A stretch of 64,000 nucleotides of DNA from the NCBI GenBank assembly GCA_021791715.1, contig JAJYWB010000021.1, positions 1-64,000 on the forward strand. The letters are read 5' to 3'. Of the stretch, positions 25,825 to 34,704 are shown piece by piece; position 1 is the stretch's first letter, and each line of letters starts with the position of its first letter. The translations under genes and the position numbers were made by a program. The notes beneath the pieces were generated by a model. The model was not told where the DNA came from and searched no databases. It saw only the letters and a list, made by a program, of their open reading frames with translations. The stretch comes from Planctomycetota bacterium. Its GTDB lineage: Bacteria; Planctomycetota; Planctomycetia; Isosphaerales; Isosphaeraceae.

Positions 25825-26931
25825 TCAAAGCGTGGGAATCAGCGTTTTCTCACCGTTTTTCATCGCCGATTGGTGCGCGCAGATCCCCACCATCGTCCAG
25901 TTCGCCGAGGTTTCGGCGTCGGGAAGCGCGGGACGATCACCTTTGATCGCCGAAAGCCACGCGTGCGCGAGATGAGGATGCGATCCCCCGTGCCCGCCCC
26001 CCTGGATGAACGAGAGGTGCTGCTCGTCTTCGACGTTGTAAACGCCCTTGGTGGTGAAGCGACGGATCGGCTCGGGGAGGAGGTGCGCGAAATCGGGTAC
26101 GTGCACGCGTTCGGGGATCTCTCCTTTGTGCAGAACGGGGTCTTCGCCTTCGATCTGCTGCCACTCGAAGCTCGCCTTATCGCCGTAAACGTCAAAACTT
26201 TCGCGGTATTGCCGCGCCGTTTCAAACAGGCTTCGTGTAACCTCGGCCGCCAGGTTGGAATCTTTGAGCTTCAGCGTCGCGGTTTCGATCGCGAACGGGG
26301 AACCGTATTTGGATGTGAGCGAATCGCTGATCTTACCCGACCCGTGACAAACGACGTGTTCGGCCAATTTACCGGGCAAGGCGAGGCACGGGCTGACGCA
26401 GTGCGTCGCGTAGTGCATCGGCGGCAGCCCCTCCCAGTAACCCGGCCAGCCCGCCATCTCTTGCTGGTGGGAACCGCGAAGGAACTGAATCCGTCCGATC
26501 GTTCCCTCTTCGTACAAGTGTTTCACGAAGAGGTATTCGCGGCTATAGACGACGGTTTCCATCATCATATAAATTTTATCGGCGGCGCGGCGGGCCTCGA
26601 CGATCGCCCTGCAATCTTCGATCGAGGTGGCCATCGGCACGGTGCACGCGACGTGCTTGCCGGCCTTGAGCGCCGCGAGCGATTGCGGAGCGTGATCCTG
26701 GATCGGCGAATTGATGTGCACGGCGTCGATGTTCGGGTCTTTAAGCATGTCTTCAAACGACGTGTAACGAACTTTGATTCCCCAGCGGTCGCCGCATTCG
26801 TCGAGATCTTTGCGAGAGCGGCGGCAGATCGCGTACATCTCGGCGTCGGGGTGATTTTGGTAGATCGGGATGAATTCGGCGCCGAAGCCTAACCCGACGA
26901 TCGCGACCCGGATTTTGGACTCTTTCGCCAT
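25825..26931 (-). CDS. Gfo/Idh/MocA-family oxidoreductase
   Basis: A 368-residue NAD(P)-dependent dehydrogenase of the glucose-fructose oxidoreductase/inositol dehydrogenase family. The N-terminal Rossmann motif is VAIVGLGFGAEFIPIY. The INSPIQDHAPQSLAALKAGKH segment leads to the family EKP-like position, here ACTVPMATS, so the usual catalytic Lys-Pro (EKP) appears replaced by T-V-P. The C-terminal half is the alpha/beta domain with a GGHGGSHPHLAHAWL segment near the end. Substrate unknown, probably a sugar or polyol. ATG 26931 is preceded by AAAGGGA; the open frame upstream lacks any fold motif. Convergent with the lyase gene and divergent from the M28 peptidase gene. Confidence 0.88.
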   Translation of the reverse strand: MAKESKIRVAIVGLGFGAEFIPIYQNHPDAEMYAICRRSRKDLDECGDRWGIKVRYTSFEDMLKDPNIDAVHINSPIQDHAPQSLAALKAGKHVACTVPMATSIEDCRAIVEARRAADKIYMMMETVVYSREYLFVKHLYEEGTIGRIQFLRGSHQQEMAGWPGYWEGLPPMHYATHCVSPCLALPGKLAEHVVCHGSGKISDSLTSKYGSPFAIETATLKLKDSNLAAEVTRSLFETARQYRESFDVYGDKASFEWQQIEGEDPVLHKGEIPERVHVPDFAHLLPEPIRRFTTKGVYNVEDEQHLSFIQGGGHGGSHPHLAHAWLSAIKGDRPALPDAETSANWTMVGICAHQSAMKNGEKTLIPTL

Positions 26932-27214
26932 GGCGCAAGTCCCTTTATGAGCTTGAGTTTGAGGGAATCGATAACGAACGACGCGCGATTCTCTCGGACC
27001 CGAAATCGCACGCCGCTCAGCAGAATAGTTGGTTCGCGCGTTGAAAACAAGTAAGCTGATCGTACGACTCGGACGCGTCGGGGCGATTCTCCCGCGATCG
27101 ACGCTGATTTCCTTAAGACGACCTCGCGTCGTCGGTTCTCTCCCGCACGGGCGCCTCAGTCCGCGTCGCACGCTCAAAGATGTTCAATTGGATAACAATG
27201 GGAGATCGTCATCG

Positions 27215-28999
27215 ATGATTCGAATTCGTTCGGCCTCTTTCCCGATCGCCGCGGCGCGGATCGCGTGTCTGTTGGGCTTGGCGGCGGGGTCGCTTTCGGC
27301 GCAAACAGCCCCTCCCGAAAATCAGAATCAATTGCGCGTTCAAAAAAGCGAATCGAGCTACATCTTACTAAGCGAGCCGGCTCACGCGACGCCCGCGCCT
27401 TCGGCGACCGCCAAGATCGACGCGATCGCTCGCATCAAAGACGAAGGGCTCAAACATTCCCAGGTGATGAAAACGCTTAGTTATCTAACCGACGTGATCG
27501 GTCCCAGGCTCACGGGTTCCTCGAACCTCAAGCGAGCCAATCAGTGGACGCGCGACAAGATGGTCGAATGGGGGCTCTCGAACGCGCACCTCGAGGCGTG
27601 GGGTCCGTTCGGCAGGGGTTGGACGCTCAAACGATTCTCGGCGCAAGTCGTCGATCCGCAATGCATCCCGTTGATCGCGTACCCGCGAGCTTGGTCGCCG
27701 GGGGTGAAGCTCGAAAACGCCCCCGTCGTATACTTCGACGTCAAAACCGAGGCCGATTTCGCCAAATATCACGGCAAGCTCAGCGGCGCGGTCGTCCTCA
27801 CGGGACCTCCCAGGGCTCTCAAGGCGCACTTCGATCCCGAAGGGAAACGCAAGACCGACTCCGAACTGCTCACGCTCGCCGACGATCAAGAACGTGAAGG
27901 CCGAAATAACATCAACCGACGAAACATCCGTAACAATCCAAGATTCCTGGCTCGGCAGCTTCAGGCGAAGAAAGTCGCGTTTTTGGCGGCCGAATCCCCC
28001 GCTCTCTTGATCGACCCCAGCTCAATCGGCGACGGCGGCACGCTTTTCGTCGACTCGGCGACCGTCCCCGCGCCTCCTTCGACCGCTCCCGGATCGCGTC
28101 CCCGTCCCTGGCAAAAAAACGCCCCCGCGATCGTTCCGCAAATCGTGATGGCGAGCGAACATTACAATCGACTCGTTCGAATGATCGAACAAGGTGAACG
28201 TTTAAAGATCTCAGTTGATCTTGATATCGCGTACGACGATTCCGACTCCATGGCGTACAACACGATCGCCGAGATTCCCGGAACCGATCTCAAAGATGAG
28301 ATCGTGATGTTGGGAGGGCATATGGATTCGTGGCATTCGGGAACCGGGGCGACCGACAACGGCGCGGGGATCTCGGTCGCGATGGAGGCCGCGCGGATCA
28401 TCAAGGCTTCGGGCCTCAAGCCGCGTCGCACGATCCGAGTCGCGCTTTGGTCGGGCGAGGAACAGGGGCTTTTCGGATCGCGTGCTTACGTAAAAGAACA
28501 TTTTGGATCGGTTCGCGAGAAAAAACTGATCAATTTCGTTCGGCTCATGTCGGGGGATAAACCCCTCCCCTTGCTCGAGATCAAACCCGAACATGAAAAG
28601 CTTTCGGTCTATTTCAACCTCGATAACGGCACGGGGAAAATCAGGGGCGTTTACCTCCAGGGGAACGAGGCGGCCAGGCCGATCTTCCGCGAGTGGCTCA
28701 AGCCTTTCGCCGATATGGGGGCGAGCACGCTGACGATATCGAACACCGGAGGAACCGATCACCTTTCGTTCGACGCGATCGGCTTGCCGGGCTTTCAATT
28801 CATCCAGGACGAGATCGAATACAACGCGCGTACGCATCATTCCAACCAGGACGTGTTCGATCGCATTCAAGAAGACGATCTCAAACAGGCGTCGGTCATC
28901 ATGGCGACGTTTGTTTATAACGCCGCGTCGATGAACGAAAAATTCCCCCGCAAGCCCCTACCCAAGGAAGACGCGATGTCGGTTTTCGATCTTTTCTAA
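27215..28999 (+). CDS. Secreted M28-family zinc metallopeptidase
   Basis: A 594-residue exported aminopeptidase-type enzyme. A signal peptide covers about residues 1-29 (ACLLGLAAGSLSAQ). A PA-like insert (about 170-330) precedes the catalytic domain, which carries the M28 zinc ligands and acid: LGGHMDSWHSGTGATDNGAG (His, Asp), VALWSGEEQGLFGSRAYV (catalytic Glu and adjacent ligand Glu), a NTGGTDHLSFD segment and a final His in ARTHHSNQDVFDRI. It would trim peptides in the periplasm or outside. Start ATG 27215 is chosen because the signal peptide begins there and GGGAG is upstream; the open frame from TTG 27029 is unlikely. It ends 57 bases before the convergent BMC operon. Confidence 0.9.
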   Translation: MIRIRSASFPIAAARIACLLGLAAGSLSAQTAPPENQNQLRVQKSESSYILLSEPAHATPAPSATAKIDAIARIKDEGLKHSQVMKTLSYLTDVIGPRLTGSSNLKRANQWTRDKMVEWGLSNAHLEAWGPFGRGWTLKRFSAQVVDPQCIPLIAYPRAWSPGVKLENAPVVYFDVKTEADFAKYHGKLSGAVVLTGPPRALKAHFDPEGKRKTDSELLTLADDQEREGRNNINRRNIRNNPRFLARQLQAKKVAFLAAESPALLIDPSSIGDGGTLFVDSATVPAPPSTAPGSRPRPWQKNAPAIVPQIVMASEHYNRLVRMIEQGERLKISVDLDIAYDDSDSMAYNTIAEIPGTDLKDEIVMLGGHMDSWHSGTGATDNGAGISVAMEAARIIKASGLKPRRTIRVALWSGEEQGLFGSRAYVKEHFGSVREKKLINFVRLMSGDKPLPLLEIKPEHEKLSVYFNLDNGTGKIRGVYLQGNEAARPIFREWLKPFADMGASTLTISNTGGTDHLSFDAIGLPGFQFIQDEIEYNARTHHSNQDVFDRIQEDDLKQASVIMATFVYNAASMNEKFPRKPLPKEDAMSVFDLF

Positions 29000-29014
29000 T
29001 TCAAAAGATCGATC

Positions 29015-29033
29015 ATTGAACGCGCGGTTCAAT
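29015..29033. terminator. Hairpin between convergent M28 and BMC transcripts
   Basis: ATTGAAC-GCGCG-GTTCAAT-type hairpin: a 7-pair stem with a 5-base loop. T-rich sequence follows within a few bases on each strand (TCGTCTTT on plus, a TTTT run on minus), so it may serve both operons. Confidence 0.5.
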
Positions 29034-29056
29034 TCGTCTTTGGTATGTGCGCGAAT

Positions 29057-30469
29057 TCAAGAACCCAGTCCCAGTCGCTTGCGGTGATACGCGAGCCGCT
29101 GGGACGCGTTCATTTTGGCGAAATCGGGCTTGCCGTCGGCGAGGGTTGGATACGTTCGATCGGAACCCGCCGAAACCGCCTCGACGCTCGGCTGAAAGGC
29201 GCGCGACGCGCTTTGCGTGACGCGGGGAGCGAACAAGATCGATCCCGCGGAGGCTGAGACGACCGACCCGTTTGACGAAGGTTCGTTCGAATGCCGTTCA
29301 TGGCATCGACACGCATGCGCCGCGGGCTCGACACCCACGCGCTCGGCCGAACTCGAGCCGTTCGCCATCAATTCATGTGCGCTCACGCGTGAATTCAACG
29401 ATGAGGCGGATTCATTTTTTTGAACGACGACCGAAGATGAAGACGCTCCGTAACTCATCGAGGTCGATTGATGTTTAAGATCGTCTTCGAGCGATCGGTG
29501 CGGGCGGACTCCCAATTTGGAAAGAACCGCGTGATACGCCTTGACGGCGTCGACCGGGCCGATCACTCCGTCGACGATCAGGCGCAGGAAGTGGACGAAC
29601 GCGAGCTGATTTTCGGCGTTGTTGATCTTTCTGCCGAAAAGCGCGACTTTCGCTCCGTATTTTTGAGCGTCGTACAGCAGTTGGAACGCGTCGAGCGTCG
29701 TTCCCGAAGCGCCTCCTAAAATTCCAATCACCAGTTTGGGATCGAAACGAAACAATTCCTCCATCGCCCTGGGTCCGTGATACACCATTTTAAGGAATTG
29801 AGGACGTCCAGCGGGGGCGACGCCGGCGAGCATACGCGTGATCATATCATTAATATAGCCAGGCAAAAGATCGGGAGCGACCGCGCCCGGAATGTTGGGA
29901 TCGAAAACCTCGAGGAAGTAGCGAAAGCCTTTGCGTTCGGCCTCGATGCGGAATTCATGAAAGCGTTCGAGCGTTTCTTGATCGCGATCGAGGTCGTTGT
30001 TGAAGGTGACGCTATAAAGCCCGAGGTTCGCCCCCAGCGAGCGTTCGGCGTCGGTGCAATCTTCGTGTCCGCACTGGATATGATCGATCGTCGCCGTGCG
30101 GAAAGGCCGCGAGGGGCTTGATGAATACCGCGATCCGCGCGCCAGGTGAATGTCGGTCGTATCGTTGGCGCGGACCGCGGGAGTTACGTGAGAGTGTTCG
30201 AACAAGCGTTCTTCAATCGTGAGCGCATAATTATTATAGGCCGACATCAGCATGATGTCGACGAAGCCCTGGCGGGTGATCGCGCGGATATTCTCGCGAT
30301 AATCCTCGAGGGTTTTGAAGCGAGCCTCGCCGCCGAGCGATTCGGGTGATTGTCCCGGAGCGCCCAGGCCGTAAGCCATGTCGCCGTCTTTGGCGTCGGC
30401 GAGGATGAACTCGCGACAGTTCGGGTCGGCGTGGATGAGCGCCAGTTTTCGGTCGAGCGATTTATCCAT
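29057..30469 (-). CDS. BMC-operon TIM-barrel (aldolase-like) protein with long Ser-rich tail
   Basis: Last gene of the BMC operon, 470 residues. Residues 1-330 read like a class I aldolase-type TIM barrel: repeated strand-helix units, IDHIQCGHEDC, YFLEVFDPN, FLKMVYHGP, VIGILGGASGTTLD, GAKVALFGRKINNAE. The catalytic Lys of a Schiff-base aldolase could be in FLKMVY, but I cannot be sure. Residues about 333-470 are a low-complexity Ser/Ala-rich extension ending in a predicted helix, MNASQRLAYHRKRLG, followed by a short end. Such linker-plus-helix tails often target enzymes into shells. Its start overlaps the dehydrogenase gene by 8 bases. Homologues exist in planctomycete BMC loci as I recall; the reaction is not known to me. 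Confidence 0.7.
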   Translation of the reverse strand: MDKSLDRKLALIHADPNCREFILADAKDGDMAYGLGAPGQSPESLGGEARFKTLEDYRENIRAITRQGFVDIMLMSAYNNYALTIEERLFEHSHVTPAVRANDTTDIHLARGSRYSSSPSRPFRTATIDHIQCGHEDCTDAERSLGANLGLYSVTFNNDLDRDQETLERFHEFRIEAERKGFRYFLEVFDPNIPGAVAPDLLPGYINDMITRMLAGVAPAGRPQFLKMVYHGPRAMEELFRFDPKLVIGILGGASGTTLDAFQLLYDAQKYGAKVALFGRKINNAENQLAFVHFLRLIVDGVIGPVDAVKAYHAVLSKLGVRPHRSLEDDLKHQSTSMSYGASSSSVVVQKNESASSLNSRVSAHELMANGSSSAERVGVEPAAHACRCHERHSNEPSSNGSVVSASAGSILFAPRVTQSASRAFQPSVEAVSAGSDRTYPTLADGKPDFAKMNASQRLAYHRKRLGLGS

Positions 30470-31580
30470 TGCGGCCGATTCCTCCTCGTCCCGAGATCGT
30501 CACCCTCGAATTCGAGCTTCCCGAGGAGCTCGTCGTCACCTTGACCGATCCCGGGGGTTTCAAGCTCGACGAGCCTTTCGAACTCGATCCGGCCGCCGAC
30601 CCGTTCGCCGAAAGCATGCCGATATTCTTGTTCGCCTGAGCGTTATCGCCGGTTGATCCGAGCACCTGAGCGATCGTTTGTTTAAGCGTTTCGGCCGATC
30701 GCCGCAGCGCCGCGACCTCGGCGGGCCAAAGCTCGATTTCCAGGTGTTTCACGACCCCCGCTCGACCGACGACGGTCGGAATCGAAAGGCTCACGTCGCG
30801 GATCCCGTAGGTTCCCAGAATGAGCGACGAAACGGGGAGGATGCGTTTGAGATCGAGCGCGATCGCGTGGACGACGTCTCGGATCGCGATCCCGACCGCG
30901 AAGCCCGCGCCTCCTTTCAGCTTGATCACCTCGGCGCCGCTTCCCTTCGTCTTTTGAAAGAGCGAATCGGCGAGCGTGCGCGACCATCCCGGATATTTGT
31001 CGAGCGGAAGCCCCGCGATCTGCGCCGACGACCAGATCGGAACCATACTGTCGCCGTGCTCGCCCAAAATGAGAGCGTTCACCTGCGTGGGAGGAGCGTC
31101 GAGCGCCTGAGCGATGATTCCGCGAAACCGCGCCGTGTCGAGCTGCGTCCCCAGGCCGATCACCTGCGTAAGAGGAATCGGCAACTTTTTGGCCGCGAGA
31201 TACGTTAAAACGTCGACGGGATTCGAGACGACGAGAATCACCGCGTCTTTCTTTAGACCCGCGGCGTGAATTTGTTCCAGAATCCCCACGAACAACGCCA
31301 CGTTCCGATTGATCAGATCGAGCCGGCTCTCGTCGGGCTTGCGGCGCAGCCCCGCGGTGATCACGACGACGTCGCTTGTCGGGATCTCTTCATATCCCGA
31401 CGAATAGATTTTTTGATCCGCGACGAGCGCCGCGCCGTGGAGCAGGTCGAGAGCCTGGCCTCGGCAAAGATCGGCGCCGATATCGATCAGCGCGATCTCG
31501 CTCGCGACCCCTCCGCACTGAAGCGCGAACGCGGCGCACGATCCCACGAGCCCCCCGCCTCCGATAATGCTTACCTTCAT
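30462..31580 (-). CDS. L-lactate/malate dehydrogenase-fold enzyme of the BMC operon
   Basis: A 372-residue NAD-dependent 2-hydroxyacid dehydrogenase. It has Rossmann IIGGGGLVGS (residues 5-14), Asp33 ending strand 2 (NAD preference), the mobile loop TAGLRRKPDESRLDL, catalytic Asp-Arg pair DTARFR, and catalytic His in LGEHGDSMV. In LDHs the residue before Lys-Pro of the loop is Gln; here it is Arg80, as in malate dehydrogenases, so the true substrate may not be lactate. Residues 313-372 are a Ser/Gly-rich, disordered-looking extension not part of the fold. In the compartment it would re-oxidise the NADH made by the aldehyde dehydrogenase. It overlaps the next gene by 8 bases. Confidence 0.88.
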   Translation of the reverse strand: MKVSIIGGGGLVGSCAAFALQCGGVASEIALIDIGADLCRGQALDLLHGAALVADQKIYSSGYEEIPTSDVVVITAGLRRKPDESRLDLINRNVALFVGILEQIHAAGLKKDAVILVVSNPVDVLTYLAAKKLPIPLTQVIGLGTQLDTARFRGIIAQALDAPPTQVNALILGEHGDSMVPIWSSAQIAGLPLDKYPGWSRTLADSLFQKTKGSGAEVIKLKGGAGFAVGIAIRDVVHAIALDLKRILPVSSLILGTYGIRDVSLSIPTVVGRAGVVKHLEIELWPAEVAALRRSAETLKQTIAQVLGSTGDNAQANKNIGMLSANGSAAGSSSKGSSSLKPPGSVKVTTSSSGSSNSRVTISGRGGIGRNG

Positions 31581-31618
31581 AAGTTCAATTCCTTAAAATT
31601 GGATGTTCGTAGGGATCG

Positions 31619-32515
31619 TCACGCCGAGACGCCCGCGAGCGCCCTCATCACCTGATCGGTGATCGCGGCGACCAGCGATTCGACGTCGCCGTCCGCCGCG
31701 TGATTCGCTCGACTCGCGTCGGTCGATCGTTTTTGATCTTGAAACTTGGCGGGAATGAACGCGTGCGGCTCGGGTTTGAAATCGGAATAGCCCTCGCGGA
31801 ACAGGCTGTTGCCGCAAAGATCGCAATTTTCGAGGCCGCGCTCGAGCCGAGCGTCGCGAATGCCGAGCCCAGGTTTAATTTTAATCAGTTCCGCGGCTTT
31901 CTCATCCGAGTAATAATTGACGCGACCGAGTTGTTTGGTGAGGATCAAAATTCGGCAATACGCGTCGATGATTTCGGTTTTGAAATACGCGTCTTCAAGA
32001 TCGACCCCCGCGGTGATCGTCCCGTGATTCGCGAGAATGATCGTATCGGTATCTTTGATATACGGCAGCACGGTGTTCGCGAACGCCTGCGTTCCGGGGG
32101 TTTCGTAAGGGGTGATCGCCACCTCGCCGAGGAAAACCTCGAACTCGGGCATCGTGCACTTGGGGATCGGCTCGTGAGCGACCGCGAACGCGGTCGCGTG
32201 AGGGGGATGACAATGAACGCACGAATTAATATCGGGTCGCGCTTTAAGAATCGCCAGATGAAGGAGAATTTCGCTCGATCGTTTCCGAGTTCCCGCGAGC
32301 TGATTTCCCTCGAGATCGACGATGCAGAGATCGTCGGGCTTCATAAAGCCTTTGGACACCCGCGTGGGGGTGCATAAGACGCGATTTTCACCGAGTCGCA
32401 TCGAGATGTTGCCGTCGTTCGCCGCGGCGAAACCCTTGGCGTAAACGCGTCGGCCGATCTCGCACATCCGTTCGCGCAACTTCCATTCGCTCATCAAAGT
32501 GCCATTAGCGCTCAT
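31619..32515 (-). CDS. Class II sugar-phosphate aldolase (fuculose/rhamnulose-phosphate type) with encapsulation tail
   Basis: A zinc aldolase of the FucA/AraD fold that should split L-fuculose-1-phosphate or L-rhamnulose-1-phosphate into dihydroxyacetone phosphate and L-lactaldehyde. The 298-residue protein shows the zinc His pair HCHPPH (His101, His103), a third His in LANHGT (His164), an acidic residue in the PEFEVF/GEVAI region, and a GNISMRL substrate loop. The body ends near 255. A polar linker follows and then a C-terminal amphipathic helix VESLVAAITDQVMRALAG, a typical BMC encapsulation peptide. ATG 32515 has AAGGAG at the right distance; the open frame beyond it is unneeded. Confidence 0.92.
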   Translation of the reverse strand: MSANGTLMSEWKLRERMCEIGRRVYAKGFAAANDGNISMRLGENRVLCTPTRVSKGFMKPDDLCIVDLEGNQLAGTRKRSSEILLHLAILKARPDINSCVHCHPPHATAFAVAHEPIPKCTMPEFEVFLGEVAITPYETPGTQAFANTVLPYIKDTDTIILANHGTITAGVDLEDAYFKTEIIDAYCRILILTKQLGRVNYYSDEKAAELIKIKPGLGIRDARLERGLENCDLCGNSLFREGYSDFKPEPHAFIPAKFQDQKRSTDASRANHAADGDVESLVAAITDQVMRALAGVSA

Positions 32516-32544
32516 ACCGGTGTTCTCCTTGAGTCTCTTTTGTT

Positions 32545-32826
32545 TTATGAACAATGAATTTGATCGATCAAGCACGCGCAGTACGCGTCGACGGGTTTTA
32601 CGTCTTTGCCGAACGGATTGGCCGCCTCGCCTCCCTCGCTCAGTCCGATCCGATCGCCCGGGCTCGCCCCCAGGTCGTCGTAGGCGATCACCTCTTCGCC
32701 GCGAAGACGCGATCCCGCGACGAGCGCCTCTTTGGGCATCGGCGCCGCGATCACGAACCGAGCCCCCTTCAGCGAGGGATGAGCCCGCGACAATACGACC
32801 TTGCCGATCACCTCGGCGATCCTCAT
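32545..32826 (-). CDS. BMC-P pentameric shell vertex protein (EutN/CcmL family)
   Basis: A 93-residue shell protein of the pentamer type that caps the vertices of microcompartments. It opens with MRIAEVIGKVVLSRAHPSL, the usual strand and 'G.V..S..HPSL' pattern, contains YDDLGASPGDRIGLSEG (conserved 'D.lGAg.Gd.V....G') and ends with VDAYCACLIDQIH. ATG 32826 is preferred to ATG 32841 because GGGAG lies 9 bases upstream and other family members start at this Met. One of three BMC-P genes in the operon; different ones may occupy different vertices. Confidence 0.93.
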   Translation of the reverse strand: MRIAEVIGKVVLSRAHPSLKGARFVIAAPMPKEALVAGSRLRGEEVIAYDDLGASPGDRIGLSEGGEAANPFGKDVKPVDAYCACLIDQIHCS

Positions 32827-32917
32827 CGAAATCGCTCCCATAAAACGCTCGTCATCTTTATCCGTAATCGCCGCGATCGAACGATCTCCAATCTCGCGTT
32901 TGGCTGTGTGTACGTAA

Positions 32918-33172
32918 TCATATATTTGGAAGTCCGAGAACGCTCCAGCGACCGGGGGTGTCGCGACCGATCATCTCTTGAAGGATCTTGCCGTCGTTGG
33001 TGAGCATGACGGTCTCCCCCCTCCCCGCCCCGAGCCGATCGAACGCGAGCACGGGTTCGCCGTCGTCGCCCCCTTCGCTCGTAAGCAATTGGACGACGAG
33101 CAAACGCTCCCCCTGGAACGTCTTATGCTTCACGGTCGACGTCGCCGTCCCGATCACCACTCCGAGCTGCAC
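32918..33172 (-). CDS. BMC-P pentameric shell vertex protein
   Basis: An 84-residue EutN/CcmL-type shell protein starting at GTG 33172 (MQLGVVIGTATSTVKHKTF). The conserved LAFDRLGAGRGETVMLTNDG block is in the second half. The end is short (WSVLGLPNI), so it lacks the longer C-terminal strand of the other two BMC-P proteins here. A short, pentamer-forming vertex protein in the same operon as the other shell and enzyme genes; it lies 92 bases upstream of the next BMC-P gene. Confidence 0.92.
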   Translation of the reverse strand: MQLGVVIGTATSTVKHKTFQGERLLVVQLLTSEGGDDGEPVLAFDRLGAGRGETVMLTNDGKILQEMIGRDTPGRWSVLGLPNI

Positions 33173-33202
33173 GCGTATTGATCCTTATCGAATGAAAGAT
33201 TA

Positions 33203-34636
33203 TTAAACAAAACGGAACCCGCCGACGATCGACGTTCGCCTTTGCCGGCAGAACGTCAGCGGGGTCGTCACCCCTTCGCCCGTCGGACCCGCGATCGAGA
33301 ACGAAAGCGATCCCTCGCCCCCCAGGCCGAGCCCCGCGACGCTCGGGCCGTTGACGACGAAGATCGTGCAATCCATCGCCTTCCCCATGCGAGTCATCGT
33401 TCCGGTATCGCGCGAGTGCAAAATCGCGGTATGGCCGTAGCCGTGTTCCGACGACTTGGCGAGTTCGATCGCTCGATCGACGTTCTCGACGCGTACAAAC
33501 GGAATAAACGGCATCATCTGTTCATGATCGACGAACGGATGATCCGCCGAGGTTTCGCCGAAGAGAATCTGCGTACCGTCGGGAACTCGCGCTCCCGCGT
33601 GTTCGCCGAGGATCGCGGGATCTCTGCCGACGAGATCCTTATCGACGACGAGTTTTCCTTTATCGTCTTTTTTGAACGCGGCCCGCGTGAGCGCGGCGAT
33701 CCGTTCCGAGTCGAGGCGGAAGCCGCCGTGACGAGCGACCGCGTCCATCAGTTTGTCGAAGATCAAAGCGACCGCGAACACCTGCTTTTCGCCGATACAT
33801 AGCAGGTTATTATCAAACGCCGCTCCTTCGACGATCGATTTGGCGGCGAGTTCGAGATCGGCGGTCGTATCGACGACGACGGGGGGATTTCCCGGCCCCG
33901 CGACGATCGCCCGGCGGTTGCTCGCGAGCGCCGCCCTGGCGACAGCGGGACCTCCCGTGACGACGAGCAAACGAACGCCTCGATGTTCAAACAACGCGGT
34001 CGCCGATTCGAGCGTCGGAGGATCGATGATCGTAAGCAGGTCGTCGAGCCCGATCGCATCGCAAATCGCCTGATTGAACCGGCGAACCCCCTCCGCGGCG
34101 ACTTTCGCTCCCGAGGGATGCGCGTTGAAGACGACCGTGTTTCCCGCGGCGAGCATGTTGATCGCGTTTCCCGCGAGCGTGGGCAAGCTGTGCGTGACGG
34201 GAGTGATCGCTCCGATCACGCCGAAGGGAGAATAATCGGTGAGAGTCAGCCCCGAGTCTCCCGACGCGTTCTCGGTTCGAAGGTATTCGACTCCCGGAAC
34301 GCGTTCGGCGGCGACTTTGAGTTTGGCGATCTTATGATCAAGCCGGCCGATCTTGGTTTCATCGAGCTCCATCCTGCCGAGTTCCTCGGCCTGATCGAGG
34401 CAGATCGCGCGAATCCGATCGATCGCGGCGCGGCGGTCTTCGAGCGGACGCGTGCGGTACGCCTGAAACGCGCGTTCGGCGGCGGAGACCGCGGAATCGG
34501 CGTCGCGATAAACCCCGTTCGTCCCGCGTCCGCCTCGACAGGGGCGAGCCGACCCCGCGTCGGTCGGCGAAACCTCGCCGATCCGGCTCAGAACCTCTTG
34601 AACGACGCCTCGAATTAGATCCTCGCTCAATTGCAT
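33203..34636 (-). CDS. CoA-acylating aldehyde dehydrogenase (PduP/EutE family), BMC-targeted
   Basis: Oxidises an aldehyde to acyl-CoA with NAD inside the compartment; here the likely substrate is L-lactaldehyde from the aldolase. The 477-residue protein begins with an amphipathic helix LIRGVVQEVLSRIG (residues 7-20), the N-terminal encapsulation peptide seen in PduP. A Gly/Arg-rich linker follows, then the dehydrogenase core: GVIGAITPVTHSLPTLAGN, a VVTGGPAVARAAL NAD-binding turn, and catalytic Cys280 in NNLLCIGEKQ. ATG 34636 is the natural start. It is flanked by BMC-P genes on both sides. The product passes to the PduL phosphotransacylase. Confidence 0.94.
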   Translation of the reverse strand: MQLSEDLIRGVVQEVLSRIGEVSPTDAGSARPCRGGRGTNGVYRDADSAVSAAERAFQAYRTRPLEDRRAAIDRIRAICLDQAEELGRMELDETKIGRLDHKIAKLKVAAERVPGVEYLRTENASGDSGLTLTDYSPFGVIGAITPVTHSLPTLAGNAINMLAAGNTVVFNAHPSGAKVAAEGVRRFNQAICDAIGLDDLLTIIDPPTLESATALFEHRGVRLLVVTGGPAVARAALASNRRAIVAGPGNPPVVVDTTADLELAAKSIVEGAAFDNNLLCIGEKQVFAVALIFDKLMDAVARHGGFRLDSERIAALTRAAFKKDDKGKLVVDKDLVGRDPAILGEHAGARVPDGTQILFGETSADHPFVDHEQMMPFIPFVRVENVDRAIELAKSSEHGYGHTAILHSRDTGTMTRMGKAMDCTIFVVNGPSVAGLGLGGEGSLSFSIAGPTGEGVTTPLTFCRQRRTSIVGGFRFV

Positions 34637-34704
34637 GATCGATTCTTCTCCCGTTTAACCGCGTCGATCGGAACGACGCCGCGAAGTCTCATGTGTGTAT
34701 TCGA

